64,000 bases of DNA, from the NCBI GenBank assembly GCA_947044405.1, contig CAMRHE010000076.1, forward strand, positions 5,748,001-5,812,000. The letters run 5' to 3'. The stretch's first letter is position 1. Every line of letters starts with the position of its first letter. This document shows, in pieces, positions 24,691 through 36,035 of the stretch. The DNA is from Leptodactylus fallax. Lineage: Eukaryota; Chordata; Amphibia; Anura; Leptodactylidae. A program made the translations under genes and the position numbers. The notes beneath the pieces were generated by a model. The model was given only the letters and a program-made list of their open reading frames with translations, made no database searches and had not been told where the DNA came from.

Positions 24691-26540
24691 AGAGTATTTA
24701 AAGGATATATTTTTGCAGATTTGTGTAATTTTAAGCATATGTCATGTGATTATGTAATAATTGTGCACAAAATAAATGTCGCAATAGAGATGTTTCCCAT
24801 AGCAACCAAATAGAATTTTCTTGAAAATAGATACATAATCGGTTTCTATGGACAACACCACTATGTTCTGTCTGCACCAGCTTTTTTTACACTTTCTGGC
24901 CGTACAGTGAGAATCAAGCCTGGCTGACTGACAGTTCACACCAAATCTTGTTAAATTAACACCTCATCAAGCTGGTGGGGGAGTAATAGAGGTGAATTAG
25001 TCATTCATTTGCAAACCCATTAACAAATTACTGAACAGGGTCACAAAGGGATTCTTGCTTTTCCACTGTCACAAAATCCATCCTGGATGTGACCCAAATG
25101 AGTTAAGTGTGAGGACCAGAATCTGAAAACCTGTGAAACGATTGATTCAGCTGTTTTATCTGCTTCCAAGAAAGTTGAGTGAATGTGTTTGCTGTCACAA
25201 CTCCCACAGGGGCTGTCACCAGGTTTTGCTTGAGACATGAGTAGCAAATCAGTGGTGGAAAAATGACCAAAAAATCCCAACTCAAACAGAATATAGCAGA
25301 AAAGTAGAAAATGGCCTATTTTTAAAGCAAGTTTTTATGTTAAACATATTTTTTTAAGAATTTTCCATGTCACAATTTATATATTTTTTAAAGTATAATG
25401 TCTTGTAAATTTTACTCTGGCCACTATGCTTAATAATAATCTGTCACTTGTCAATTTTGTAGGGGGTTTCTTTGCAGGGGTCACCTCATTTAAATAACAA
25501 ACAGGATTACAATAGAAGATAACACCTCTGTAATTAACACCAAGGAGTCACTATTGCATCCACTACTGACAATAGATGATGTCATAACTTATCTACACCC
25601 CCTCTCTGCACAGAGTCTAGAAAAATCATAGGCCCCATTCACATGGGTGGATACAGGCTGAAAAATCCAGTCCGTCGTTGGCCCTATTTCCTAGCCCCAA
25701 CCTAGTCAGGAGTATGGGACTCCTTGTACAATATGTTAGTGATCTATGATGCTGGGAGTCTCTGCCATCTTGTGGCTTTTCTGTCCACACTAAATACTGG
25801 ACAAGACAGTAAAGCCGCAGGCAGGCAGGGACTCCCACCATCTTAGATCGCTATGATACAAGGAGTCCTGTTCTCATGCCTGGGTTTGACCTGGGAAATT
25901 CAGCTGATGCATGGACCAGATTTTCCAGCCCTCATTTCCCTGTATGCTTGGGGCCTTATATATCTGCTCCAGACTATTGCTGCCTAGGGCCATGACTATG
26001 CTGTAAAGCATATCACTAAATGCTGTAAACAGAGCACAGGAGAAGCTCAGGCAAATTGGCCGGCCTCATAATCATGTACAGAAAATAGAATAAAAAAATC
26101 TACAATCAGGAAATAACAACAGGTTAGAAAAAAGGTGATGGATTTCACAATCTATCATTCATTCATCTACATTCATTTTAAGAACATCTTGTAATTTAAG
26201 GTGAAATCCTTTTTCTCCTAGGGTCAAGATCTTGCAGCTATGTCATGCCCTCACCCACCAAATTATTCAATGGTCTTGGTAATTTTTCACAGAAAGATAC
26301 CAAATCTATGGCAATAACTCATAGTGAGAAAATGTTTCTTATAGCAGTGGTTTCTAACCTGTGGCTCCCCAGCTTTTGCAAAACTACAGCTCCTCCCATT
26401 TGGGGGATGTCAGAAGAGTTTTGTTCCCACTGGAGATTTGCTGGGTGGAGACCAATGTCCTGGAGAAACATCCTGCATATACATTAGTGCCTACTGAGTC
26501 CCACTCCCATCATATCCTTTGCAAGTAATGATCAAGTAAG
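24691..26540. other. Nothing recognised
   Basis: A possible pair of diverged inverted blocks at about 25690-25745 and 25800-25870 (GGGACTCC/CTACAATATGT-like and ATGATACAAGGAGTCC) suggests an old foldback element. Nothing else is supported. Confidence 0.4.
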
Positions 26541-26544
26541 CAGG

Positions 26545-26680
26545 GTTGGCTCTAAGGGCTGGGTCGGTCAGGCTGGGGTGCGAAGCGGGGCTGGGTGTGC
26601 GCCGTGGCTGGACGAGGCGCCGCTCCCGCTCCCCCGTGGTCCATCCCTCCCCCCCGCCCTCTTCGGCAGCTGCTAAGGCA
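26545..26680. other. Isolated GC- and CpG-rich patch
   Basis: About 135 bases with C runs and many CpGs (GCGAAGCGGGG, GACGAGGCGCCGC) inside AT-rich surroundings. Too short for a typical CpG island. No transcript or exon structure is visible. Confidence 0.45.
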
Positions 26681-26778
26681 CCTTTGAAGAATGGCTTCCA
26701 AGGGTTAATAAATGTATGATTGCCCATCTGACAGCCATCACAGTAAACTTCATTTATAAGAAGGTGCACTATGTCTCC

Positions 26779-27208
26779 TTAAAGGGAGTCTGTCAGAAAG
26801 AAAACACCATTAAACCCGCCCTAGTACCATATAATGCTCAGTGGTATAAGCATAGTCCTATAATTTGTTTGTAGGATTGTCACTTGAATTTCATGAAAAA
26901 TGCATATTCATACATGTAGTATGACATGAGGCACATATGTGTAGTATCGATCACCTCATATAAGCTCCACGACTCAGAGCGAAGCGGGGCAGCGCTGTTG
27001 ACGTTACTGTTTTGCTGGGCAGAGGATGACAACAAAAAGATCATACTCCAATGTTTAGTCGTGCACTTTTATCTCATTTACATATGAAAGAAAACACATT
27101 TTTCACGAAATGCAATCCATCATCCTGCAAACTATTTATAGGACTGTGCTCATGGCACTGAGCATTATAAGGTAATGGTGATTTTATTTGCTGACATACT
27201 CTCTTTAA
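26779..27208. mobile_element. TTAA-flanked foldback MITE, AGGGAGTCTGTCAG family
   Basis: TTAA at 26779-26782 and 27205-27208. The left arm AGGGAGTCTGTCAG...TATAATGCTCAGTG mirrors the right arm CACTGAGCATTATA...CTGACATACTCTCT. Inner arms continue through TAGTCCTATAATTTGTTTG and TTTCATGAAAAATG, so most of the element folds on itself. Confidence 0.9.
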
Positions 27209-27230
27209 GCAGCCTGTTGCCTTTTCTGGC

Positions 27231-27490
27231 TATCATGCGGTGTACAGGGACTTTTTAGACCATGCATGTCCTGCTAAGGATTTTGGGAAAAGAATATGCA
27301 AATGTTTCCATGGAGAAAAAAGGGGAACTTGATCTAGTGTAACCTTTTGGAAGGTAGCTTCCCTATAGATCAATGCCTGGTTTTCCTGAAACCTAGTGTC
27401 TCTCTCTGGGATCAAAACCAAGTCAGAATATCTCCTCCAAAAGGAAGAGAGACCTATCTGCAGACAACTGTTTTGAGGTTTGAAGGCACC
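27231..27490 (-). mobile_element. Hammerhead-bearing dispersed repeat, copy 2, inverted
   Basis: Read on the minus strand it follows copies 1 and 3: CCTCAAAACAGTTGTCTGCAG, GATAGGTCTCTCTTCC, TTTTGGAGGAGATATTCTGA, GATCTATAGGGAAGCTACC, TTTGCATATTCTTTTCCC. The part 5' of the GAAA-equivalent has been replaced or scrambled. Frames of 63-124 residues across it are incidental. Confidence 0.72.
27457..27480 (-). ncRNA. 3' half of a degenerate hammerhead motif, copy 2
   Basis: On the minus strand: CCTC, AAAA (27474-27471) in place of GAAA, C-AGTT-G, TC and the predicted cut site before TGCAG. The CUGANGA box cannot be found upstream, so this copy is only a half motif. Support depends on its alignment with copies 1 and 3. 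Confidence 0.4.
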
Positions 27491-28200
27491 GAACCCCTTT
27501 TGGGAGGATGCCAGGGACTGCTTGGTAGGAGCAGGTAAATATGGCGCCTTCCTTCCCTCCCCTTGTATTCCTAATGGTGATGGGAGCAGTGGGGTGGTTT
27601 GTTCCAAACAGTGCTGGCACTTAGCTTGCCTTTATGTTTCCCCCTCATATCTAAGGGGCGTTCCCGGTGGTGGTATGTCCCATGGTTTTGATATGTCTGT
27701 GCAGAAGGCGGCCCTTCCTCTTTCCGGCTGCCTCCTTCACAAGAGGTCTCGCCCACCCTCCCCTTGGTATTGTAGTTTTCCTCTGAGGTGTATAAAAAAA
27801 AAAAAAAAAAGAGGGTGTAATACTGTATATGTGGTACCGGACCCGTCAAGGGCTGTGTTGTTTTTTCCGATGTTCTGGCATTTTATGTCACCTTGTGGTT
27901 TCTTTTTCACTGAATCCTCGGTATGTTTTGGCAAGTCACAGCTGGCGTGTGATGGTGCAGAGAAGATGAGGGGTGAACGGGGAGTCGGACGGGCCCTCCG
28001 GAGTTTCGGGGCTGGGCTTTCCCCTCCTGTTCCTGATGACAGTTATGTTTTCAAGTTTTGGTTAACGTTATGAAAAATTAAAATAAGGCTGTGGCCGATC
28101 TTCTGCCCACATAAGAGGTAATTGTGTGTTGGTCTTTATTTGGGTAAGGAGAGGACAAGGGTTATTTGTTATCCATGCAGTCTGTTACCTCTCCAATGTA
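27491..28200. other. Interval between two inverted hammerhead repeats
   Basis: Includes a poly-A run (about 27793-27809), TAAAATAAGGCTGTGGCC near 28078 and TTGTGTGTTGGTCTTTATTT near 28122. These look like decayed retroelement tail sequence, though I cannot assign the family. The 197-residue frame at 27480-28073 has no recognisable domain and covers a repeat. Confidence 0.4.
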
Positions 28201-28262
28201 AAGCAGGGTAGTTACTGGCTGGATGAGTACCCCTTCTCTCCCAGCCAGCCTGTACCCTGCTT
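28201..28262. repeat. Imperfect hairpin directly before hammerhead copy 3
   Basis: AAGCAGGGTA (28201-28210) and TGGCTGG (28216-28222) pair with CCAGCCA (28241-28247) and TACCCTGCTT (28253-28262), with a 5-base internal mismatch and an 18-base loop. Confidence 0.82.
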
Positions 28263-28510
28263 CACACCAATGAGAGGCAATAACCCCCAAACTGCTGTCA
28301 GTGGATAGGTCTCTCTTCTTTTTGGAGGAGATGTTCTGTCTTGGTTTTATTCCTAGATCATGCCACTATTTTTCATTAATACCAAGCATTGATTGATAGG
28401 GAACTACCTTCCAAAAGGTGGTGCTAGATCAAGTTCCCCTTTTCCACCAAGAAGGATTTATTTGCATATTCTTTTCCCGGAATTTCCTAGATGGATGGAT
28501 ACATATTCAG
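28230..28510 (+). mobile_element. Hammerhead-bearing dispersed repeat, copy 3
   Basis: Same order as copy 1: CCAGCC..TACCC, hammerhead core, GATAGGTCTCTCTTC, TTTTTGGAGGAGATGTTCTG, GATTGATAGGGAACTACC, TTCCAAAAGGTGGTGCTAGA, TTTGCATATTCTTTTCCC. It lies inverted relative to copy 2, about 0.75 kb away. Confidence 0.75.
28263..28303 (+). ncRNA. Degenerate type I hammerhead ribozyme motif, copy 3
   Basis: CACA (28263-28266), then CCAATGA where CTGATGA is expected (28267-28273), then stem II GAGG-CAATAA-CCCC. CAAA (28288-28291) replaces GAAA, followed by short stem III C-TGCT-G, TC (28298-28299) and AGTG (28300-28303). AGTG pairs with CACA at three of four positions. Two changes in the first box and one in GAAA should make it inactive. 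Confidence 0.55.
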
Positions 28511-29459
28511 TCCCATGCCTTAAGTAGCAAAAGTGCTTGTGCTATTCAAGCTTGTAAGGATCAGACAAAATATTCTAAGAGAAGGGCGTCAGTGTGTGGT
28601 ACAGTCAGGTTGTATACACAAATCCTCTCCTGAAGGTTCCTTATTTTTAGAAGATCATCACGCATCTAGACAAGAGTATTCAGCAACAGATCTTCAGGAC
28701 GCTCCACTAAGATCATTTTTCACTGCAATTGTGGGTGGTCGTCTCAGAGAGGTTTCCATCCTCTGCAGTTAATATACTTTTGCCTGTACTCCAAAAATCT
28801 GATATTTTTAATCAGCAACTTACGGAGCGGCCGTCAAGTTCTGTCTGTAATTGAATTGTAAGCCAAGATTGATCGAGATGTATTGTATTGCGGCGAGCAG
28901 TGCAGCTATTTTGCAAAAACGTTACATTCCTATTATGTTATTTTTTTCTATTCTATTTAGGCAGCAACTACGAAAAGGTCACCTGCACGTACGATTATTC
29001 CCGGAACATTCGATTTGCGCACCTTCAAGCAATGTATTCAAAATAAGACTAGGAACAAGTAAATTTGATGCAAGTTCTGCAGAGGTTTTTTTTCTTTAAT
29101 AGCTCAGATAACTTCTCCATTGTCACTGCACTCACTGTCAAAACTGCTAAAAGGGTTAGATGTAATTACATCACTACTTGCTCATTTCATCTCAATCTCT
29201 ATAGCAACATTCAATTGCCTCAGCAGAAATGCAAACTTTAATCAGTCGTCTCTTCTTCGCTGGTATCGAGAATCCAACGCACAGAGAAGTCACAGGTTCC
29301 GGAAAACCATGGAGTATCTAATGACTTCTCTTGTGAGTCAAAGGCTGGTGTCCCACCAAGGCGTTTAGGTATTTTCAGAGTTTCAGAGTGGATGGTGAAC
29401 TGAACGATCGCTATGGAAAGATAGCTATAGACATAATGTGGCCCAAAATGATCAACTAC
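28511..29459. other. Non-repetitive stretch, one possible terminal exon
   Basis: No repeats seen. A strong splice-acceptor-like tract (TTTTTTTCTATTCTATTTAG, ending 28960) precedes an open stretch 28961-29043 that ends in TAA at 29044. No donor or poly-A signal supports it and I recognise no product. Confidence 0.35.
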
Positions 29460-30030
29460 TAGAGATGGGTGAATCTCTCAAGATTTGTTTTGTTTTGGTT
29501 CGAACGAGATTGCTACATCTTAAATTGTCTTAAAACATAGTGTAGAATACACTTAGGGCTCCTAGGAACCTATCTATAAAACATAGTGTAGAATACTGTC
29601 AGTACTCCTAGGAACCGATCTATAAAACATAGTGTAGAACACTGTCAGGGCTCCTAGGAACCTATCTATAAAACATAGTGTATAACACTGTCAGGGCTCC
29701 TAGGAACCTCTCTATAAAACATAGTGTAGAACACTGTCAGGGCTCCTAGGAACCAATCTATAAAACATAGTGTAGAACACTCTTAGGGCTCCTAGGAACC
29801 AATCTATAAAACATAGTGTAGAACACTGTCAGGACTTCTAGGAACCCATCTATAAAACATAGTGTAGAACACTGTCAGGGCTCCTAGGAACCAATCTATA
29901 AAACATAGTGTAGAACACTCTTAGGGCTCCTAGGAACCAATCTATAAAACATAGTGTAGAACACTGTCAGGACTTCTAGGAACCCATCTATAAACCATAG
30001 TGTAGAACACTGTCACAGCTCCTAGGATCC
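29460..30030 (+). repeat. 46-bp satellite array A inside a hAT-like flank
   Basis: The flank starts TAGAGATGGGTGAATCTCTC, a hAT-like end. From about 29532 a unit of 46 bp (ACATAGTGTAGAACACTGTC, AGGGCTCCTAGGAACC, TATCTATAAA) repeats about 10.5 times with single-base variants. A trimeric higher-order period of 138 bp is visible: CACTCTTAGGGCTCC at 29778 and 29916, each followed by a GGACTTCTAGGAACCCATC unit. The unit centre TCCTAGGA is an 8-bp palindrome. Confidence 0.95.
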
Positions 30031-31080
30031 AATATTGGCCTTGAGGACCAATGGGGATCCCCATTCTGATTAGTAGGTATCCCAGCAGTCGAATCTGCCG
30101 AGTATACACATTTATCACCTATCCACAGGATTATTTTTTTTTTTCCTGTGGGCCAACCCTCATATGGGAGTCTGTAGCCCTCCCTGAGGTCTGATATCAA
30201 GCATAGGCTGGAACATATATCACTCAAACAGATATTTAATTAAGATCCAGTAATAAAAATTTCCACCAATTTATTTTTTATTTTTCCTCTTTGTGGTCAT
30301 AAGTTTTTTTTAAGGTAGTTTTTAGAGGCTTTGCATTCTCAGGATGAGTTGTATTTGATGTAGATTCTGTACATTAACTTTTCATTTCATTTTTATTTTG
30401 GCTCCCTTTTTGCTTTGCCTACTAGGTCCTCTCATGAATGGCACTTATCCGACTTGCATTGTCATGGCTTCAGTTCATACATTTTGAATTCTTAAAGGTT
30501 CCTGAAACTTTTTCCCATTGCTCTTCTATACACAAAGCATTTGAGGTTTAACAGTCCATTAACACTGCTACATTGTATTGATTTTTTTCTTGCTACCACT
30601 CCTATTTTACAAGGCTTCATAATGGAACCCAACCCAAGTCACGAGGCTTTGGGCAGGACCAGCGTTAAGTGTAGCCTTCAAGTAAGAAAACAATCCATAG
30701 TTTACTCTACACCCTCTGTCTCCGTGCTGCGATAACGTTCACCTTAATCTTGTTTAATGACCACTGTTGGCCAGACACTTCATTGTCGGGATACTACACT
30801 TAAGGTGGAAATATTTACCTGCACAGAATACAGCTATAATGGGCCATGTGCAGACTAATGGTAACACACTCGAGGGCCTTGTCTGCTCTGTATCCTGTTC
30901 TACTGGTTTGACTCAGCTGAGTAAGAGAGCGCAGCAATTAGAGTGCAGAAAGGTGGAACGGTGAAGCTGCTTTCACAGGAACCAGGCAATATTTTCAGGG
31001 GGTAGTTTGCTGAACACTGTTTATTTGCTTCGCCCATTTCGGAGAATGAGGTCTGGTTTCTCATTTTCTCTCGGATCAAT
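30031..31080. other. Mostly unassigned sequence with a repeat fragment
   Basis: 30050-30130 (GGATCCCCATTCTGATTAG, TTATCACCTATCCACAGG) resembles the GATGACCTATCC MITE family. The rest shows nothing supported. Confidence 0.4.
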
Positions 31081-31559
31081 GACCTCAGGTTGATAGCGAT
31101 AGGCTAATGTCTGAAATGCAAATGTACAGCCGACCTACTGAGAAAGAGAGAATTTTTATTTTTATGTTCCTTCTCTGACCTATGTGGTCGATTAACCAGA
31201 GTGCGAGATTATGCAGCCCATGGAATGTATGACCAACCCTCCTTCCCGACACAATGAAATGTGTCCACGCATATTTTACGGTGTGCTGCCAAATTGATAA
31301 CGGGTCAATTTCCCATCCATCTGCAGGAACCATAAAATAGTAATAATAATAATAGTACAAAAATAAGAAAAGAAAAGTGAATGAAAGGTAAATATAAAAT
31401 TTATAAAACATATAAAATGATATAGAAAATATAAATAAAACGATATTAATGAATTAGGACATAAAGGAGAGCTGGAACTGTAAGTAGAATGAATATAGAT
31501 TCAGTCGCTCTATAGGAATTCTATATACGTATAGGTATCTAGTTATTATTCTGTCGAAT
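31081..31559. other. AT-rich non-coding stretch
   Basis: Includes a short TAA/TAATAA run (about 31336-31358) and A-rich sequence. No gene is supported. Confidence 0.4.
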
Positions 31560-31752
31560 ATTATCTATAGATAGATTAGATTCGATTAGATAGATATTTA
31601 GAAAGATTTATATGTTAAGTAAATAGATAATAGATGGATAGATAGAAGTTTGAAAACAAATAGAAAAAAAAATAGATAATATGAGATAGGTAGATAGATA
31701 GATAATGAGATAGATAGATATAAATAAACAGACAGGTAGATAGATAATATGA

Positions 31753-31844
<92 letters not shown>

Positions 31845-31851
31845 ATATAGC

Positions 31852-31889
<38 letters not shown>

Positions 31890-32095
31890 TAACTAGACAG
31901 ACAGGTAGATAGATAATATGAATATGAGATAGATAGATAATATTAGATAGATAGATAAATAGATAATATGACATAGATAATATGAATAAGAAGGAGAGAT
32001 AGATAGATAGATAGACAGATAATATGAGATAGCTAGATAGATTATAGATAGATAGATAGATAAATAGATAATATGAGATAGATAATATGAATAAG

Positions 32096-32126
<31 letters not shown>

Positions 32127-32135
32127 AATATGAAG

Positions 32136-32191
<56 letters not shown>

Positions 32192-32256
32192 ATATGAGAT
32201 AGATAGATAGATGATAGATGATAGCGATAGATAGATAGATAATATGAGATAGATAG
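31560..32256. repeat. Compound (GATA)n/(GAAA)n microsatellite
   Basis: About 700 bp of interrupted GATA units, with a pure (GAAA)n block of about 22 units at 31753-31841 and recurring AATATGAGATAGATAG segments. It abuts the 3' tail of the SINE at 32257-32512, so it most likely grew from that tail. Reverse-strand frames of 119-141 residues (YLSI repeats) are artefacts. Confidence 0.95.
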
Positions 32257-32512
32257 TATTTTATTCTTTTATATAGGCCCAACATATTCCGGAGTGCTGT
32301 ACATAAATCATTACTCACAGGGGTCTTGTCCCCATTAGGGTCTATGATCTAAAATTAAAATCAATACATTTTTGGAATATGGGAGCAAGCTGGAGTACCA
32401 AGAAAACCCCAGCACACACAGGCAGAACATACAAACCTCCTGTAGCTGCTGCCCTTGGTTGGACCCGAACCCAGGACCCCAGCACTAACCACTGAGCCAC
32501 CATGTTGTCCCC
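32257..32512 (-). mobile_element. tRNA-derived SINE
   Basis: On the minus strand the head reads GACAACATGGTGGCTCAGTG, with a box A-like TGGCTCAGTGG (32499-32489) and a box B-like GGTTCGGGTCC (32471-32461), the internal RNA polymerase III promoter of a tRNA. Then follow the TTTGTATGTTCTGCCTGTGT central block, CCCTAATGGGGACAAGACCCC and a tail GGAATATGTTGGGCCTATAT-AAAAGAATAAAA. This is the general plan of tRNA-headed vertebrate SINEs with a LINE-like tail. I am not certain of the named family. Confidence 0.85.
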
Positions 32513-34544
32513 TTTAATTATAAATAACTGAAAAATATTAGGATGCATATAAAGGGCAGCTAATTCACAATTGTTGAGGTCATGTTGTTTCAGTCAATGT
32601 GCAACAGAGAGAATGTACAGCGAGACCGACATCTGTGAAACAAATTAACCATGACATGCTCCAGAAAATGGATCTATCACAACCTGTTTGTACAAATCTT
32701 TGTTTGGACAACCACAGTGACTAATGCGAGGCGTATGGAAATCACAACGAAAAAAGCCTCCGACTCATATACTGAAGGGCTGTGTTCTGCACTCCACTAC
32801 GCGGGAGGAACCATCTTGGCACCGCGCTGACTGTGGATCGTATTCCAGTCGGAGAAGGGGGGGTGCAAGTCTCTGTAATAGAAATGAAAGCCCTGCAAAC
32901 ATCTTCTAGACCAACATTATATATTTAATCTCAGGAATAAAACCACATATCACCGTCAAATCGTTCCACCGCGGCAGCTCCTAAATTGAAGTTGCGAAAC
33001 GTGAATTGTAAAAATATTTCAGCAGTCACTTACAGTAGATTTTATTAATTAAACCTCGACTTTTGTATCTGCTGCTTATTTCCCAGGCTGCTCCTTCCAG
33101 CTAATAATACTGTAGGTTTTGGCCTGATTTTTGGAAAAATGTGCCAGGGAAAACAAGACTGATTCATTTTGTTGGGGAAGATCCCCAGGAGTTTAAGTTG
33201 TATTGAAAAGTGAAAATGTATCGTTTCTAAACTGACTGATTTCTGGTTTGAAGTGTGACTGGAGGTCTGTAGCGCTTGTTGGGGCGGCTGCCTCTGCTTA
33301 ATATTTACTTTGATTCAATAGGGGTCTTTTTATGGTCCAGAAATAGGAAATACAAAAATATCTACAAAGAATAACACTTTAAATAATACCTGTTTGGTAT
33401 GGGCAGCTTCTCTGGATTTGGGAGAGCTAGAAGTTAATGCACGGCAGTGGGATCAGAGGTAGTCCCTCTGCTTGTGCCTGTAACATATAGCTGATACAAT
33501 GCTCCGGATGGGGGCTGAGTCCGCCTCCACCCGTTTTATCCCTTATATGTTCCAATCAATATCAACTACAGCATCTAAGCTGTTAGATAATGCAAGTGGG
33601 CTCCTTCTGTGACCGTAATAAAGGGTACCATAAAATCTGTAGCTCATCCTCTAAAAAATAATCCCTCACCTAACTCCATTAAATGAAAAACAAAAATAGG
33701 TCTTCAAATGCAGTGACACACAAAAAAAAAATTGAAAAAAAAGTAGTAAAAAGTAGTAAAAACTAGACAAATATATTCTCTATCACTATATTAGGGACCA
33801 ACAGAATATAGTTAACATGTCATCTATACAGTGTGGAACACACCATAAAAACTAAGCCACAAATACCAATGGTGGAATTGTTGTTATTTTGCAATTCTTT
33901 GAACCTATAGAAAAGAATAAATGTTACATAATATATTATATGTGCCCAAAATAGTGACATTAAAAATACAATCCACCTAGAAAAAAAAACAAGCCCCCAC
34001 ACGACTAGGTTAATGGAAAAATAAAAAAAATATGGCTTTTAGGAATTTAGACATGAAATATTAAAAAATAGGTTGTACAAAGACCTACCAAACACATACA
34101 TATGTACAAATATACACAGGCATAAATACTTAAATACGTACATATATGTGTATATGTATATACATTATCTACATTATTACATATAATAAATTGTGAAAAT
34201 AATTGCACACATATACATATGCAAAAACAGGAGACTATATGCAAAATAGCAGTCATGGAGGATGCAATAAGGTTCAAAACCTGTTTCTGTGTTGTGATAT
34301 GGGGGGATGGGGGAGTTGTATTGGCCCAAAAACTGAAAAGGGAACAGTTTCATGTTAAGTCAATTAGTCAAAAATGGATGTTTGCAGAACAAGAATGACT
34401 ACAGTGTCCTGTCTATATAACAGATAGGCAAAGGGAAGGAAACTGGTTGTCAGAGTGAGTACCATACCTAACTGCTTCCCACATCTCAGCTTTCTCCTAC
34501 TCAGACGCCAAAGTATGATAAGTGAAGGCCCAGGCTAGGGAGCA
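32513..34544. other. Non-repetitive stretch, nothing recognised
   Basis: Composition is even and repeat signatures are absent at about 32560-33310, which could hide conserved non-coding sequence. The short frames are not convincing. Confidence 0.45.
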
Positions 34545-34922
34545 AAACTAGCAAACAGTTATACTCACCTCTCCTGGGCATCCTCGTGGCATCTGATGGT
34601 CCCACAGCATCCTCTTTCAGTCTCTGGTTGACGCGCAGTCACGCTTTAACCTAGCCTCATGACGTTGGTTCACCCCATGTCACCACTAAGGCTCAGTCAC
34701 AGGTCTCAGTGGATTCTTGGGGAGCGTTGGATCCTCAAGAATTTACTCACCTCCCCTGTTCTTACACTTATTATACTCTGGGGTATCAAGAGACGCCAGA
34801 GTATAGCAACAGCACTTCTGGTTTGTGCCAAAAAAGTCAAACCTAAAGTGAACTGAAGGTTGAACCTCACCAATATTTGTCGAAATGAATCTTGTGAGGT
34901 TCGCCCATCTTTAACCATGATC
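34545..34922. mobile_element. hAT-like MITE, left end lost
   Basis: Contains TTATACTCACCTCTCCTGGG, CATGTCACCACTAAGGCTCAG, the hairpin arm TTATACTCTGGGGTATC, GACGCCAGAGTATAGC and a right end CTTGTGAGGTTCGCCCATCT. Confidence 0.75.
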
Positions 34923-35435
34923 TTCTGTGAGCCTATGGAATCTATACCCACATCTGAATCAGGATGTTACATTAAAAAATGGGCACAATACCCCCATCAA
35001 ATCCTGCCATTCTATATAAGAATTCCTGCCCACATTTGGGAAATATGAGGGCACCTGTAATGGCCTACTTCTAGCCATAAACGTCTAGATTTACTTGACG
35101 ACCAGGCTAAGCGAGGCCACACACACCACACCATATGCCATATCTTTTTGTCATTTATCTTTATGATGACTTGTTATTTTCACCTTCAAATAAAGAACAG
35201 AAGTCTGAGTGTTTACATGAGTCAATGTGCTTTCTGCTTATATAAAGATATCTCGCTCTGCAAGGACATATAACAATAACTTTTCTTGTGACGGTGGAAA
35301 TTAAACTGTTTACCATTTGTGAAAAATAATGATCGGGATGAATTTTTAGTATTCCAGTGGTTACCAAATGTCCATTTATTATGTTGGTATTTGTTATTTC
35401 TGGTATGTCGTTTACTTGCTGTTGTACAAGTCATA
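34923..35435. other. Nothing recognised
   Basis: No supported gene or repeat. Confidence 0.4.
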
Positions 35436-35517
35436 TTGTATTACATTATATTATATTTCATTATGTTACAGTCTAGTATATTATATTATATTATATTATA
35501 TTACATTATATTATTTG
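35436..35517. repeat. AT-rich (ATTAT)n-like microsatellite
   Basis: Tandem TATAT/ATTAT pentamers with interruptions. Confidence 0.88.
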
Positions 35518-35779
35518 TTATACTATATTTAAGGACATATCTAGGGGGCACATATTAGGGAAGTGCCTTTTTTTACTATATTATGTTATTATGATCAAAA
35601 TAATTTGCTATGTATATGTTCTGTGGTCTTCAAGAACAAGTGAAGTATACTGAAACTAAATAATTTCCATTCAGATCATTCCATAGAGTAGATGTTTCCG
35701 CAAACAAGGTCACGCAGTATACCCGTAAATATTTTCTATGTGAGTACTTATAATGCTAATGGAGAGCTATATCTCACTA

Positions 35780-36027
35780 TTTGTATGTATGTATATGAAT
35801 ATGTAATATTGTATATATAACCTTTGTATGGAATTCTTTATATCAGTACTATATGACATATTTTATATAGATACTGCATCATATTCACATGTCACTGCAT
35901 GAAACCATTTCTTAGGATACTGTATGGTACTATTCATATGGGTTTTACATGATGCAATTTATGGGTACTTTGTGACATTATTGGGGTGTTATCTGTACAG
36001 TGGTCCCTCAAGTTGCAATGGCTTCAA
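35780..36027. repeat. Degenerate minisatellite, left part
   Basis: Loose units of the type TATGGGTACT-TGTGACATTATT/ACTGCATGACACTATT. Similar units appear at 36560-36860, on the far side of a hAT-like insertion and about 120 bp of other sequence. Confidence 0.62.
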
Positions 36028-36035
36028 GATACAAT

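Noticed and set aside
24274..24813. 179-residue forward open frame
   Set aside because: Open only because of degenerate tandem repeats. The peptide repeats ALLLSLLWGT-like strings with no recognisable fold.
27480..28073. 197-residue forward open frame
   Set aside because: It starts inside hammerhead repeat copy 2 and crosses a poly-A run (KKKKK). No domain or splice support.
29532..30030. CRISPR-like regular array
   Set aside because: The 46-bp units are contiguous and near-identical with no unique spacers, and the surroundings are eukaryotic. It is a satellite.
31615..32318. Reverse-strand frames of 119 and 141 residues
   Set aside because: Translations of (GATA)n and (GAAA)n, consisting of YLSI and FLSF repeats.
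32461..32499. A tRNA gene on the minus strand
   Set aside because: Box A- and box B-like sequences are present but no cloverleaf or acceptor stem can be closed. They are followed by the SINE body and tail.
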